From Flavobacteriales bacterium (lineage in GTDB: Bacteria; Bacteroidota; Bacteroidia; Flavobacteriales_D; Cryomorphaceae), in assembly GCA_007125175.1 (NCBI GenBank), contig SLDS01000096.1, positions 1 through 64,000 on the forward strand: a stretch of 64,000 bases of DNA, in the 5' to 3' direction. Shown one piece after another: positions 20,369 through 30,081 of the stretch. The position numbers and the translations under genes are program-made. How positions within the stretch are numbered: the stretch's first letter is position 1; each line of letters begins with the position of its first letter. A model generated the notes under the pieces. That model did not search any database. It saw nothing but the letters and a program-made list of their open reading frames with translations, and had not been told where the DNA came from.

Positions 20369-21646
20369 TTAGATAATCATGCCTGCACCGACCGTCCTGT
20401 TGGTCGCCTCGTCGATCAAAATGACGCTTCCGGTGATCCGGTTGCGCGAGTAGCGATCGAAGAAAAGCGGGGTTGTCGTACGTACGGCAACCCTGGCGAT
20501 GTCATTCATCTGGATGTTTTTATCGTCCTCCAGACGGTGTAGGGTGTTGATGTCTACCTTGTAGCGAATGTCTTTTACGATGCATCGGGCATCCTTGCTG
20601 GTGTGCTTGATGGCGTATTTGCCATTTGGCCGTAAGGGCGATTCTCCCATCCAGCACAGCATCATCTCGATGTCCTGGCTTATTTCGGGCTGGTTGTTGG
20701 TTCGCACAATCATATCACCCCGACTCAGATCGTAGTCTTCCTCAAGGCATATGGTGACACTCATGGGCGCAAAGGCTTCGTCGAGTTCACCGTTGAAGGT
20801 GTTGATGGATGCGATTTTCGTGGTGAATCCTGTGGGAAGGAGGGTTACTTCATCTCCTTTCTTGAAGACTCCACCGGCGATGCGTCCGGCATAACCACGG
20901 AAATCGTGAAACTCATTGGTCTGAGGACGCACCACGTACTGCACCGGAAAACGGCAGTCCACGTGATTGTGGTCTCCGGAGATATGGATGTTTTCCAGGG
21001 TGTACATTAAGGTGCTTCCCTGATACCAATCCATTTTAGTGGATTTATTCACCACATTGTCACCCTTGAGGGCACTGATGGGTATGAAGCGGATGTCATT
21101 CACCTCGAGCTTGGAGCAAAAAGCTTCTAGCTCTTCGCGAATCTCTTCGAAGCGCTCTTCGCTGTAATCAACGAGATCCATCTTATTGATGCAAAACACG
21201 ATGTGCGGTATCTTGAGCAATGAGGCAATGAAGGAGTGCCTGCAAGTCTGCTCAACCAAACCATGCCGCGCATCCACCAGAATGATGGCCAAATTGGCCG
21301 TGGAGGCTCCGGTAACCATGTTGCGCGTGTACTGGATGTGACCTGGCGTATCGGCAATGATGAACTTCCGCTTCGGGGTCGCAAAGTAGCGATAGGCCAC
21401 GTCGATGGTAATGCCCTGCTCGCGCTCAGCTCTGAGGCCATCGGTGAGAAGGGCCAGGTTTACTTCTTCTTCGCCGCCAATCCTGGCACTGGCTTTCTCA
21501 ATAGCTTCCATTTGATCCTGGAAGATGCTCTTGCTATCGTAGAGCATGCGCCCTATAAGGGTTGATTTTCCATCATCTACGCTGCCTGCTGTTGTGAAGC
21601 GAAGCAGATCCATATCCATGTAGTTGTGTGCTCTGGGGGGGCTCAT
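20369..21646 (-). CDS. cysN: Sulfate adenylyltransferase subunit 1 (GTPase)
   Basis: 'TAGSVDDGKSTLIGRMLYDSK', 'ADTPGHIQYTRNMVTGAS', 'NKMDLVDYS'; adjacent to cysD. Confidence 0.95.
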   Translation of the reverse strand: MSPPRAHNYMDMDLLRFTTAGSVDDGKSTLIGRMLYDSKSIFQDQMEAIEKASARIGGEEEVNLALLTDGLRAEREQGITIDVAYRYFATPKRKFIIADTPGHIQYTRNMVTGASTANLAIILVDARHGLVEQTCRHSFIASLLKIPHIVFCINKMDLVDYSEERFEEIREELEAFCSKLEVNDIRFIPISALKGDNVVNKSTKMDWYQGSTLMYTLENIHISGDHNHVDCRFPVQYVVRPQTNEFHDFRGYAGRIAGGVFKKGDEVTLLPTGFTTKIASINTFNGELDEAFAPMSVTICLEEDYDLSRGDMIVRTNNQPEISQDIEMMLCWMGESPLRPNGKYAIKHTSKDARCIVKDIRYKVDINTLHRLEDDKNIQMNDIARVAVRTTTPLFFDRYSRNRITGSVILIDEATNRTVGAGMII

Positions 21647-21680
21647 ATTTTCTGGGGCTTGAATTCTTTAATGTGTTTCT

Positions 21681-22586
21681 TTAGAAATAACCTTGCTTCT
21701 TGCGGTCTTCCATAGCGGCTTCACTTCTCTTGTCGTCAGAGCGTGCTCCTCTTTCTGTAACCCGGGAAGCGGATACCTCTTCGATGATTTTTTCGAGGGT
21801 ATCGGCATTGGACAGCACGGCGCCGGTGCAGGTCATGTCACCAATGGTGCGAAAGCGCACTACTTGTTCTTCGACGATTTCGTTATCGCGGCGCTGTATA
21901 TAGTCGCATTCCGCGAGCAGGCTGCCGTCACGCTCAAATACCTTGCGGGTATGGCTGAAGTAGATTGAGGGAATTTCGATTTTCTCGTGGAGTATGTACT
22001 GCCAGATGTCCATCTCAGTCCAGTTGGATATGGGAAACACGCGGAAGTGCTCGCCCATCAGCTTTCGGCCATTGAAGATGTTCCAAAGCTCGGGACGCTG
22101 ATTTTTTGGATCCCATTGGCCAAATTCATCACGATGGGAGAAGAAGCGTTCCTTGGCACGGGCCTTTTCTTCATCGCGCCTTCCACCGCCCATAGCGGCA
22201 TCGAACTTTCCCTGTTCGAGAGATTCGAGCAAGGTGGCTGTCTGCAGGGCATTGCGGCTGGCATTGTAGCCTTTTTCCTCTACCACCAAGCCTTTGTCGA
22301 TGGAGTCTTGCACGGAGCCGACGATAAGTTGGACCCCGGTTTCGGCCACCAGCTTGTCTCGAAATTCGATCGTTTCAGGAAAGTTGTGGCCCGTATCTAC
22401 GTGCAACAGTGGAAAGGGCACCTTGGCAGGCCAAAAGGCCTTGCGCGCCAAGTGAAACATTACGATTGAGTCTTTTCCTCCCGAGAAGAGCATCACGGGA
22501 TTCTCGAATTGTGAAGCCACTTCGCGCAATACGAAGATCGATTCAGATTCGAGTTCTTTCAAGTGCGTTAAGCTGTATGATTGCAT
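21681..22586 (-). CDS. cysD: Sulfate adenylyltransferase subunit 2
   Basis: 'VMLFSGGKDSIVMFHLARKAFWPAKVPFPLLHVDTGHNFPE' PP-loop; C-terminal 'MEDRKKQGYF'. Confidence 0.97.
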   Translation of the reverse strand: MQSYSLTHLKELESESIFVLREVASQFENPVMLFSGGKDSIVMFHLARKAFWPAKVPFPLLHVDTGHNFPETIEFRDKLVAETGVQLIVGSVQDSIDKGLVVEEKGYNASRNALQTATLLESLEQGKFDAAMGGGRRDEEKARAKERFFSHRDEFGQWDPKNQRPELWNIFNGRKLMGEHFRVFPISNWTEMDIWQYILHEKIEIPSIYFSHTRKVFERDGSLLAECDYIQRRDNEIVEEQVVRFRTIGDMTCTGAVLSNADTLEKIIEEVSASRVTERGARSDDKRSEAAMEDRKKQGYF

Positions 22587-23194
22587 TAGCTTATCTTGAT
22601 TTTTGGGATGATGTATTCCAGCAATTCCTTCGCGGACTGCTGTGGACTTTTGTTGGCTGTTTTCAGCTGCACATGAGGCGCTTCTGGAGCCTCAAAGGGG
22701 GCGTCTATACCGGTGAAATCTTTGATTTCTCCTCTGCGTGCTTTTTTGTATAAACCCTTCACGTCGCGCTTTTCGCAAATTTCCAGAGGGGTATCCACAA
22801 AGACCTCTACGAAGCGATCATCACCTACGATCTCACGAGCCATTTGGCGTATAGCGAGGGTGGGGCTTACAAAGCAATTGATGGTGATGATGCCGCAATG
22901 ATTGAAGAGCTTGTTCACCTCGGCAATCCGACGGATGTTTTCCCTCCTGTCTGCATCGCTAAAGCTCAGATTATTGTTGAGGCCATGGCGCACATTGTCG
23001 CCATCGAGCAATTGGGTGAGGAATCCTTTTGCGTGAAGCTCGCGCTCCAGCACCTTGGCAATAGTGGTCTTGCCCGAGCCTGAGAGCCCGGTCATCCATA
23101 TGCACTGCGCTCTTTGCTTAAGGAGCTCCTCCTTATCGCTCTGCTGGAGGATTTCGTCGTATATGGTGAAGATGTTGTTCGCTTCTTCCTTCAT
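22586..23194 (-). CDS. cysC: Adenylylsulfate kinase
   Basis: '[58 protein letters not shown]'. Confidence 0.96.
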   Translation of the reverse strand: MKEEANNIFTIYDEILQQSDKEELLKQRAQCIWMTGLSGSGKTTIAKVLERELHAKGFLTQLLDGDNVRHGLNNNLSFSDADRRENIRRIAEVNKLFNHCGIITINCFVSPTLAIRQMAREIVGDDRFVEVFVDTPLEICEKRDVKGLYKKARRGEIKDFTGIDAPFEAPEAPHVQLKTANKSPQQSAKELLEYIIPKIKIS

Positions 23195-23320
23195 AAGGGG
23201 AGGGAATGTCGGCAAAAGTAACAATACTTGGTCGGATGGATGTATCCGCTTGCATATTACTGAGCCAGCTTATAAATAGTTTCACCTTTTCATAAGCAAT
23301 TGGTAAAGTAGCTTCTTTTT

Positions 23321-24043
23321 TCAACGCAAGTGCTTCCAGTATACCGAGCGGAAGGCATTGACCAAGGCATACATGCCATGCGATCCGCGCACCTGCCTGG
23401 ATTCCTTCCAATCGGAAGGAAATTCGTAGCCCCATTGCTGCATGTATGGAGCGAAGACACGCACAGCCCTTTGCCGGGCTTCAGGGCTGGCATAGTACTC
23501 ACTAAAGTGCTTTTTCTTGAGGCCGGTTTTGTTGAACTGTGGCAATTCTCTTACCGGCTCTATGCCAATCTTTTCCAGCACCCGACCAAAGTCTTCGCTG
23601 AGCTGCTCAAAGCGCATGAGATAATCGAGCTTGTCATGGCTCAGTATGCTCCAGGCGCTGTAGGGGAGCTTGTAATACTTTAGGAAGAACTGCTCAAAGC
23701 TCGCATCGTTTTGTACGATGAACCGATGGCGGGCGGCCTCATAACCCGGACTGATAAATTTGCGAAAGCGGCCGTGCTTCACCTTCTTGTTCTCGTAGTT
23801 TTCGTGGTCAGACTTGTACTTGAAATACTTGCTCACCACCACATCCATCGGATTCCGAATGGTCGAAAAGGAAAAATATTTCTTTTGCTCAGCACTGGCT
23901 TGTTTCAGAAATTCATGGTACTGTGCGTGTTTGAATAGAATTCTTTTGCCATCGTAGTGCTCCATGAGCTCTCTGGCTACTGCCGAGCATCCCGTTTGAG
24001 GAAACTCAATGAAAACATACCGATGGGTGTCGCTGATGATCAT
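23321..24043 (-). CDS. Sulfotransferase family protein (Sulfotransfer_2-like)
   Basis: 5'-phosphosulfate-loop-like 'YVFIEFPQTGCSAVARELM' and 3'-phosphate motif-like 'YFSFSTIRNPMDVVVSKYFKY'. Confidence 0.75.
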   Translation of the reverse strand: MIISDTHRYVFIEFPQTGCSAVARELMEHYDGKRILFKHAQYHEFLKQASAEQKKYFSFSTIRNPMDVVVSKYFKYKSDHENYENKKVKHGRFRKFISPGYEAARHRFIVQNDASFEQFFLKYYKLPYSAWSILSHDKLDYLMRFEQLSEDFGRVLEKIGIEPVRELPQFNKTGLKKKHFSEYYASPEARQRAVRVFAPYMQQWGYEFPSDWKESRQVRGSHGMYALVNAFRSVYWKHLR

Positions 24044-24310
24044 ATCCGAGTGTTGAAGCGATTAAGCCTGCTGTGCAGAAAAAGAATTTGGGCTACTGAA
24101 CTCCAAGTCAATGAATGGAAGCCGGGGCCCGACGCGAAAAGGCAACTTTTCTGCTTGCGGTAAATTTACAAGCCTCTACCAAATTATTGCTTTCGGGGTT
24201 GCAATTATTCTCAGGAAAGTTTTTCCTTAGCTGCGATTTGCGGAAGCGCCAATGGCTTAAAATGGCTGCATGAGACTGGTGATTGCGGATATTTGCTCAG
24301 ACTATAAGGC

Positions 24311-25684
24311 TTGAAAAAGAAGGTAAAAAGGCTGAAGAGCGTTCTGCTCAAGGGCGATTTTGGAGAGGTGTTCAAAGGGGGTAGTATCGCCTTTGTGTAC
24401 AGGGTGTGCTCGATGGGCCTGAGCTATGGCATTCTCTTCTTTATTTCGAAAAAGCTTGGTGAAGAGGGTGTTGGCATCTACAATCTTTGTCTCGCCATCT
24501 TGGGCATCCTGATCATGTTTGGCTGCTTGGGATTCAATACTTCACTGGTGCGCTTCGTTTCGCAATACCGTTCCAAGAATTGGAATTACAGCATTGTGAG
24601 CTTGTATCGCAGCACCGCCTTGCGCACCGGTACGCTCTCCATTGTTCTCGGCCTCATCGGTTTCTTTACCGCCGAGTGGGCGGCAGTGGAGCAATATGAA
24701 TCCGAAGACTTGATCATACCCTTTCAGATGGTGGCCATCATGCTGCCCTTCGGTGTGTTTGCGATGATGAATGTGGAATTCATACGGGGCTTGAAGAAGG
24801 TGCACATCAGCGAGTTTTTCAGAAATCTCGAGCTGCATTTGCTCACGGTTATTGGATTGATCATCGGCGTGTATTTCGGTCTGAGCTATTGGACTCCGGT
24901 GTTGTACTATGGCATTGGCACTGTGATCGCTGCGGTGGCTACAGGAGCCTTTGTTCTGCACTTCTTCAGTCAGCGGCGCTCTGAGGGCCTGTTGAAGCCT
25001 ATAGCCGATGAACCAAAATTTGAATTTCGCAGTCACTTCCTGGTGTCGATCCCAATGATCCTCACTTCTTTCATTCAGTTTTTGAACGGAAAGATCGACA
25101 CCTTGATGCTCGGCCTCTACACCGACAATGCAATGCTGGGCATTTTTACCATGGCCCTGAAGCTTTCCATCATCACCAATTTTGTAATCAGCTCGCTCAA
25201 TACCATTGCGAGCCCGAAAATTTCTGAGCTTTTTTGGAGCAAGAAAATGAATGAGCTCAACAAGGTGGTGCAGTCTTCGGCCCAGCTGATTTTCCTTTTT
25301 GCCCTTCCGGTAACCGCTGTTTTGCTCATATTCCCGAAGCAAATACTCGGGATCGTAGGTGAGCAATACCATGTTGGCACCCGAACCCTCCAGATATTTG
25401 CCATCACCCAAATGCTCAATTCCGTTTCTGGAATGGTGGCCATATTCTTGAATATGACCGGAAATCAGGTCTTTTTCACCCGACTCGTTGTCATCGCTAC
25501 AAGCATCAACATCGTGCTCAACCTGCTGCTCATTCCGCGCTACGGTATGGAAGGGGCGGCCATAGCAACGCTTATCAGTTCTGCCTTTTGGAATATCATT
25601 GGTGCGCGCTACATCTACAAGAAGTTTGGCATCCGCACTTACCTACACCCGAAGAGCCTCATCCGCGCCATCCGGCAATCATAG
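24311..25684 (+). CDS. Oligosaccharide flippase (Wzx / polysaccharide biosynthesis family)
   Basis: 457 aa, about 12-14 TM helices; 'GGSIAFVYRVCSMGLSYGILFFISKKLGEEGVGIYNL' and 'LLLIPRYGMEGAAIATLISSAFWN'; no upstream Met in the track, start approximate. Confidence 0.88.
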   Translation: MKKKVKRLKSVLLKGDFGEVFKGGSIAFVYRVCSMGLSYGILFFISKKLGEEGVGIYNLCLAILGILIMFGCLGFNTSLVRFVSQYRSKNWNYSIVSLYRSTALRTGTLSIVLGLIGFFTAEWAAVEQYESEDLIIPFQMVAIMLPFGVFAMMNVEFIRGLKKVHISEFFRNLELHLLTVIGLIIGVYFGLSYWTPVLYYGIGTVIAAVATGAFVLHFFSQRRSEGLLKPIADEPKFEFRSHFLVSIPMILTSFIQFLNGKIDTLMLGLYTDNAMLGIFTMALKLSIITNFVISSLNTIASPKISELFWSKKMNELNKVVQSSAQLIFLFALPVTAVLLIFPKQILGIVGEQYHVGTRTLQIFAITQMLNSVSGMVAIFLNMTGNQVFFTRLVVIATSINIVLNLLLIPRYGMEGAAIATLISSAFWNIIGARYIYKKFGIRTYLHPKSLIRAIRQS

Positions 25685-25696
25685 TGTGGGAGGGCC

Positions 25697-26602
25697 CTAT
25701 TTCCAGGCCTGGATTTCTCGACCCAAGAGTTTCTCGAGGGCCTGAATATCATCTCGGTAATAGAGATCGAGCTTTGCCTTTTGCTCTGCGCTTAAGCTTT
25801 GCCCTTTCTTTAAGTTGCGCGACTTGGCCCCTTTGCGGATTCGCTCCCGTTTTTCTTTGCTGTAAAGCGCTCTGAAGAAGGGGCGCAGGCTTTTCTTTAC
25901 AAGGTTCTCCTGAGTGATCAGCTTTTGCAAAAGCGGGTAGCGCGGCTTGCCCGAAGGATTGAATTGTTTGGAAGTTTTCAGGTCGAGAAAGCTATCCACC
26001 CCGATGTATTCGAAGAGTTCCTGCATGGCTTGCAGAGGCTGCTCTTTGAACTCTTCGTATATCATCACCTTCACATTCGAAAAGGCTTTCATATATGCCT
26101 CCACTTGACTTGCATAGAGGCCAAGTGCCCTGTGCTGCCACATGAAGTCCCAGCCTTCGCGGCGGCGCTCTTCTTCCAGCTCCAGGGCTTCCTCAAAGCT
26201 GCCCCGCTCATGTAAGTCTTTCACAAAGTGCATGTAGGATGAAAAGCAGCGCTCGCTGGGATGGCGTAGGATGACAATGATTTTCACATCTTCGCCCAGT
26301 GTTTCTCGGATTTTGGGAATGCTCTCTTCATGGTGGTAGAGGTAGCCCGTGCCAATTTCGCCGAGCACCTTGCCTTCTATGCCACGATATAGAGCGTCAT
26401 AGCTATCCCGGTCGAGAATCAGGTTTTCCTTAGAGCGCTGGGCAGGATAAGCCAGGTGATTGTTCGCATACATATCCCTCAAGAAGTAGAAAGTCTCCTT
26501 CATGGGGATGGCTATCTGGGGATGCTGCCGCAGATAGTGGTAAATAGAGGTCGTGCCGGCCTTTGCGGTTCCTACAAACAGAAAACTGGGTGCTTGAGGC
26601 AT
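25697..26602 (-). CDS. Sulfotransferase domain-containing protein
   Basis: 5'-PSB 'FLFVGTAKAGTTSIYHYLRQHPQIAIPMKETFYF' and 3'-PB 'VKIIVILRHPSERCFSSYMHFV'. Confidence 0.9.
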   Translation of the reverse strand: MPQAPSFLFVGTAKAGTTSIYHYLRQHPQIAIPMKETFYFLRDMYANNHLAYPAQRSKENLILDRDSYDALYRGIEGKVLGEIGTGYLYHHEESIPKIRETLGEDVKIIVILRHPSERCFSSYMHFVKDLHERGSFEEALELEEERRREGWDFMWQHRALGLYASQVEAYMKAFSNVKVMIYEEFKEQPLQAMQELFEYIGVDSFLDLKTSKQFNPSGKPRYPLLQKLITQENLVKKSLRPFFRALYSKEKRERIRKGAKSRNLKKGQSLSAEQKAKLDLYYRDDIQALEKLLGREIQAWK

Positions 26603-26609
26603 GGGGAGT

Positions 26610-27545
26610 TCACTTGGCCACCCAATGGCTCAAATCACGGTCGATGAGCCGGCTGAGCTTTTGGATGTCTTCGAGATAATACTGTTGCAAGGCGGCTTTT
26701 GTTTCGGGCTTCATGCTCTTCTTTTCGAGAAATCGCGCCATGACCTTGTCGCGTTTTTGCAGCAGATCATGTTTGAGGTTTTCCGGAAAGAGGTTCACAG
26801 CGGCCTTAAGCAAGCGGTTCTTGCGCAGTTGGTCTACAACAAACCGGTTTTTGGGTACCCCCGAAGGGTTGGCCTTCTTGGGGCGCTCCACTTCTATGGG
26901 AGCAATGCCCACAAAGCGAAAGAGGCGGTGTAGCAAGTCCTCATGATTCTTGAGCTCCTCCATAAAGCAAATCTCCACATGGTCAAAGTGCTTCAAGTAA
27001 GCTTCCACCTGTGCATGGTACTCCCCAAAGCCGAGATAATCGAAGCCCCAGCGAGCCTTACTGCGCTCAGCCATGCACTCGGGCTCGATGGCCTGCTCGA
27101 AGCTCAGATTCTCAAACCCATTCCTGATCAGGTAGTTGTAATGTGACCAGGCCCGAGCTACAGGGTTCCGCAGCATGATGATGATTTTCACCTCCCGAAG
27201 GCGATCGCCATAGTAGTGCTTCATCTGCTCGATCACCCTATCGTGCTGGTATAGATATGCCGTGGTGCCGTCAAAGCAGACTTGCTCGTCTTGAGCAGAC
27301 TCATAGAGCTGCAGGTACTCGTCTTCCTTGTACACTGCTTGCTCGCGCAATCCCGCATCGAGATGGGCTTCGGGCGGCTTCTGCCCGAAACAGAAAAACA
27401 TGGGCTCCTTTTTGGAATGCGGAAAAAAAACGTCCGGATGCAAAAGAAGCATCTGGTAGAGAGAGGTTGTTCCGCTTTTGGCAGCCCCAACAATGTGTAC
27501 ATCGGGCAGGCGCCGCCCCTGGTATGTGAAATGCTTTGCTTTCAA
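26610..27545 (-). CDS. Sulfotransferase domain-containing protein
   Basis: 5'-PSB 'VHIVGAAKSGTTSLYQMLLLHPDVFFPHSKKEPMFF' and 3'-PB 'VKIIIMLRNPVARAWSHYNYLI'. Confidence 0.9.
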   Translation of the reverse strand: MKAKHFTYQGRRLPDVHIVGAAKSGTTSLYQMLLLHPDVFFPHSKKEPMFFCFGQKPPEAHLDAGLREQAVYKEDEYLQLYESAQDEQVCFDGTTAYLYQHDRVIEQMKHYYGDRLREVKIIIMLRNPVARAWSHYNYLIRNGFENLSFEQAIEPECMAERSKARWGFDYLGFGEYHAQVEAYLKHFDHVEICFMEELKNHEDLLHRLFRFVGIAPIEVERPKKANPSGVPKNRFVVDQLRKNRLLKAAVNLFPENLKHDLLQKRDKVMARFLEKKSMKPETKAALQQYYLEDIQKLSRLIDRDLSHWVAK

Positions 27546-27652
27546 GGCTTCATTGTACGAGTGGCAAAAGTAGAAATTACCGCCATCACTCCACCATTCA
27601 CCATGGCGGCATCTTAGAGGTAACCTATCGCGATTTTTTGCGTTAGAGTTTC

Positions 27653-27718
27653 AAAGCCTTTTTCATAAGCATTTAGTATCTTAGCTCTCTTTTTTAGAGC
27701 TGGCTTATGAAGGCCTTT
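27653..27718 (+). repeat. Nested imperfect inverted repeats upstream of the wzy-like gene
   Basis: ttcataagc (27662-27670) / gcttatgaa (27703-27711) with a partial outer extension (aaagcc / ggccttt); inner agctct (27683-27688) / agagct (27696-27701). Confidence 0.6.
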
Positions 27719-27725
27719 TCTCCGC

Positions 27726-29048
27726 ATGCGCACACTGAGTCCACCCCTTAAGTCTTCTGCTGCCGATCACTTCATCAACAAGGGAACGCTGATCAGCATT
27801 TTCCTTTTTTTCAACTTGATGATATCGTATCGGGTGCTGCTCATCAGCCCGATTCCAGAGGTAGAGATGATCGCTGAACTCATTTATGAGTTCGTGCTCA
27901 TTTTCTATGTCATTTACAGGGTCATATCGCGCATCATCAGCCGAAATAGTCGGGTAAACCCCATAGAAATCTACTTGGGGATTTTGTTTTTACTCCCCTT
28001 GCAAGCCGCCTTCGCAGCCTGGAATGAGTTTGGGCAGCCCATCATCTACGGCATTGGTACTTACAGAGATTGGTACTTACTCTACTCGGCCTTGGTGGTC
28101 TATAACATGATTCGGTCGGGTATGGTGAGCCTCGAGTTGGTCGAACGCATGTTTCTGCTCACGGCATGGGTGAGCATTAGTATTTTCTATTTTATGTCCC
28201 TCTTCACCAATCCGGCCAATCACACCGAGGGGTCGCTTGCGGGGCGCAATACAGCCAAGGGAGGCGATGCCTACTACCGATTCAATATGACCTTCGTCTT
28301 CTTCGGAAGCATCTACTACTTTGTGAAGGCATTCTACAAGAATAAGGTGATCTATATCGCCTATGGCCTGCTCTTTCTCATTTATGTGGTCTTTTTCCGT
28401 TTCGATCGCACCTCTATTGCTGTACTTATAGGCGCGATTGCGGCTTTTTACATCACGGCCATTACCCCGCGTAGGCAGCTTACATGGCTTTTCTTTTCCA
28501 TAGCCCCGATCATTACAGTCATCCTGGTGGTATCCATTACGGCCCCGGAGATTTTCACGAGATATTATCTCATGTTTGCCGATGCATTTGCCACCCTCTT
28601 TGGTTCTTATACACCCAAGCAGGAGGAGTCTGTTCGCGTTGATGAGGTCAGGATTGCTTTTGAAGGTATCCGAAAGCACCCCATCATCGGCAATGGAAAG
28701 GTGAGCGGTAAGTGGGTAGAGGGAGGATACAATTATTTCCTCGGCTTCTTCTACGTGTCGGATGTGGGCATCTTTGGGCAGGTATATCTCTACGGCTTCC
28801 TGGGGGCCTTCATACTTTACTATCAGTTTGTGCTGCTTTACTACTACGCTTTTAAGATCAAGCACATCAAGAGAAACACCTTTCTCGTTACACTGAAGTT
28901 TTTCGCCTTGGCCCTGGCCCTGGATTCCATCACGCAAGGCTACTTGACCAATTATGCAGCCCAGTCCATCATGGCCATGGTCTTGGTCTATGCATTCTAT
29001 GAGCGCGATCGTGTAATCAATGCTAAGATCAAAGCCGGGGAAATGTGA
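27726..29048 (+). CDS. O-antigen polymerase-like (Wzy-type) integral membrane protein
   Basis: 440 aa, about 10-12 TM helices; large extracytoplasmic loop with 'VRIAFEGIRKHPIIGNGKVSGKW' typical of Wzy/ligase-type proteins; located in a polysaccharide cluster. Confidence 0.75.
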   Translation: MRTLSPPLKSSAADHFINKGTLISIFLFFNLMISYRVLLISPIPEVEMIAELIYEFVLIFYVIYRVISRIISRNSRVNPIEIYLGILFLLPLQAAFAAWNEFGQPIIYGIGTYRDWYLLYSALVVYNMIRSGMVSLELVERMFLLTAWVSISIFYFMSLFTNPANHTEGSLAGRNTAKGGDAYYRFNMTFVFFGSIYYFVKAFYKNKVIYIAYGLLFLIYVVFFRFDRTSIAVLIGAIAAFYITAITPRRQLTWLFFSIAPIITVILVVSITAPEIFTRYYLMFADAFATLFGSYTPKQEESVRVDEVRIAFEGIRKHPIIGNGKVSGKWVEGGYNYFLGFFYVSDVGIFGQVYLYGFLGAFILYYQFVLLYYYAFKIKHIKRNTFLVTLKFFALALALDSITQGYLTNYAAQSIMAMVLVYAFYERDRVINAKIKAGEM

Positions 29049-29094
29049 ATCCCGGCCGTCAGAAGCCCAATGCTGCATTCAAGAAAGTCTCTAC

Positions 29095-30081
29095 ATGAGT
29101 GAAAACGACCGAAAGAAGGCCCCCAATTTTTTTGTAATTGGCGTGGTAAAAGGAGGAACCACCTCCTTGTATCACTATTTGGAGCAACATCCAGACATCT
29201 ATCTGCCACCCATTAAGGAGACCAACCATTTTGCGGCAGCCGATATTGATCATGCCCATTTTCTTCCCACCTATGCCAGGGATGTTGATATCGATCTCGA
29301 TGCCTACATCCGTTCTGGCATGAAGAGGCAAGTGCACATCGCCCACGTAGATGATCCTGCGCATTACGCAGCCTTGTTCACCAGGGTGAAGGGAGAGAAA
29401 GCAGTGGGCGAGATCAGCAATTCATACATGATCTGCCCATCTGCGGCCGGAGCCATCCACGCCTATGCCCCCGATGCCAAGATCATCGTGGTGCTGCGCA
29501 ATCCGGTGAGGAGGGCGTGGTCCCAATATCTCATGAACCTTCGTGAGGCCAAAAGCGATGACATCGCCTTCAAGGATGAACTGCTTCGGGATCACCATGC
29601 AGAGAGAAAAGGCTGGGGAGTGAATCACCAATACCTTCAGCTGGGCTGCTATGCCGATCAGCTCAAGGCCTACATCGATCTTTTCGGCAAGCAGAATGTA
29701 CTCCCGATATTTTTTGAGCCCTACCGCTCCGACCCGCAAAAGGTGATGCGGGAGATCTGTACATTTCTCGGAGTAGACTCTGATTTTGCCTTCGACTTTT
29801 CGGTCGAGAGCAATAAGGCCAGCATGCCCCGCAATAAGACTCTGAACAAGCTCCTGGTATCGAGTGGCCTGCTAAACGGGGTGAAAAACCTGACGCCCAA
29901 GCCCATTCGAAAGCATTTTGCCAAAGTGCTTTACAGCGAAAATAAGATTCCCAAGCTCAGCGCAGCCGATAGAGAATGGTTGCAAGAGTGGTACCGAGCC
30001 GAGGTGAAGAAATTGGCTGATCTGCTCGGCGACGAGGTTTACACCCATTGGCCCGAATTTAAAACGACTATCCCCGCATGA
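29095..30081 (+). CDS. Sulfotransferase domain-containing protein
   Basis: 'NFFVIGVVKGGTTSLYHYLEQHPDIYLPPIKETNHFA' and 'AKIIVVLRNPVRRAWSQYLMNLREA'; start MSENDRKK. Confidence 0.9.
   Translation: MSENDRKKAPNFFVIGVVKGGTTSLYHYLEQHPDIYLPPIKETNHFAAADIDHAHFLPTYARDVDIDLDAYIRSGMKRQVHIAHVDDPAHYAALFTRVKGEKAVGEISNSYMICPSAAGAIHAYAPDAKIIVVLRNPVRRAWSQYLMNLREAKSDDIAFKDELLRDHHAERKGWGVNHQYLQLGCYADQLKAYIDLFGKQNVLPIFFEPYRSDPQKVMREICTFLGVDSDFAFDFSVESNKASMPRNKTLNKLLVSSGLLNGVKNLTPKPIRKHFAKVLYSENKIPKLSAADREWLQEWYRAEVKKLADLLGDEVYTHWPEFKTTIPA

Noticed and set aside
24542-25411. 289-aa minus-strand ORF
   Set aside because: Antisense to the Wzx-like flippase; shadow composition.
27653-27718. Possible invertible capsule promoter (Bacteroides-type phase variation)
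   Set aside because: The inverted repeats are only about 9 bp perfect and 32 bp apart, much shorter than known invertible promoter segments, and no recombinase gene is seen nearby. A hairpin is more likely.
28077-29078. 333-aa minus-strand ORF
   Set aside because: Antisense to the wzy-like membrane protein; low-complexity charged translation, no recognisable domain.
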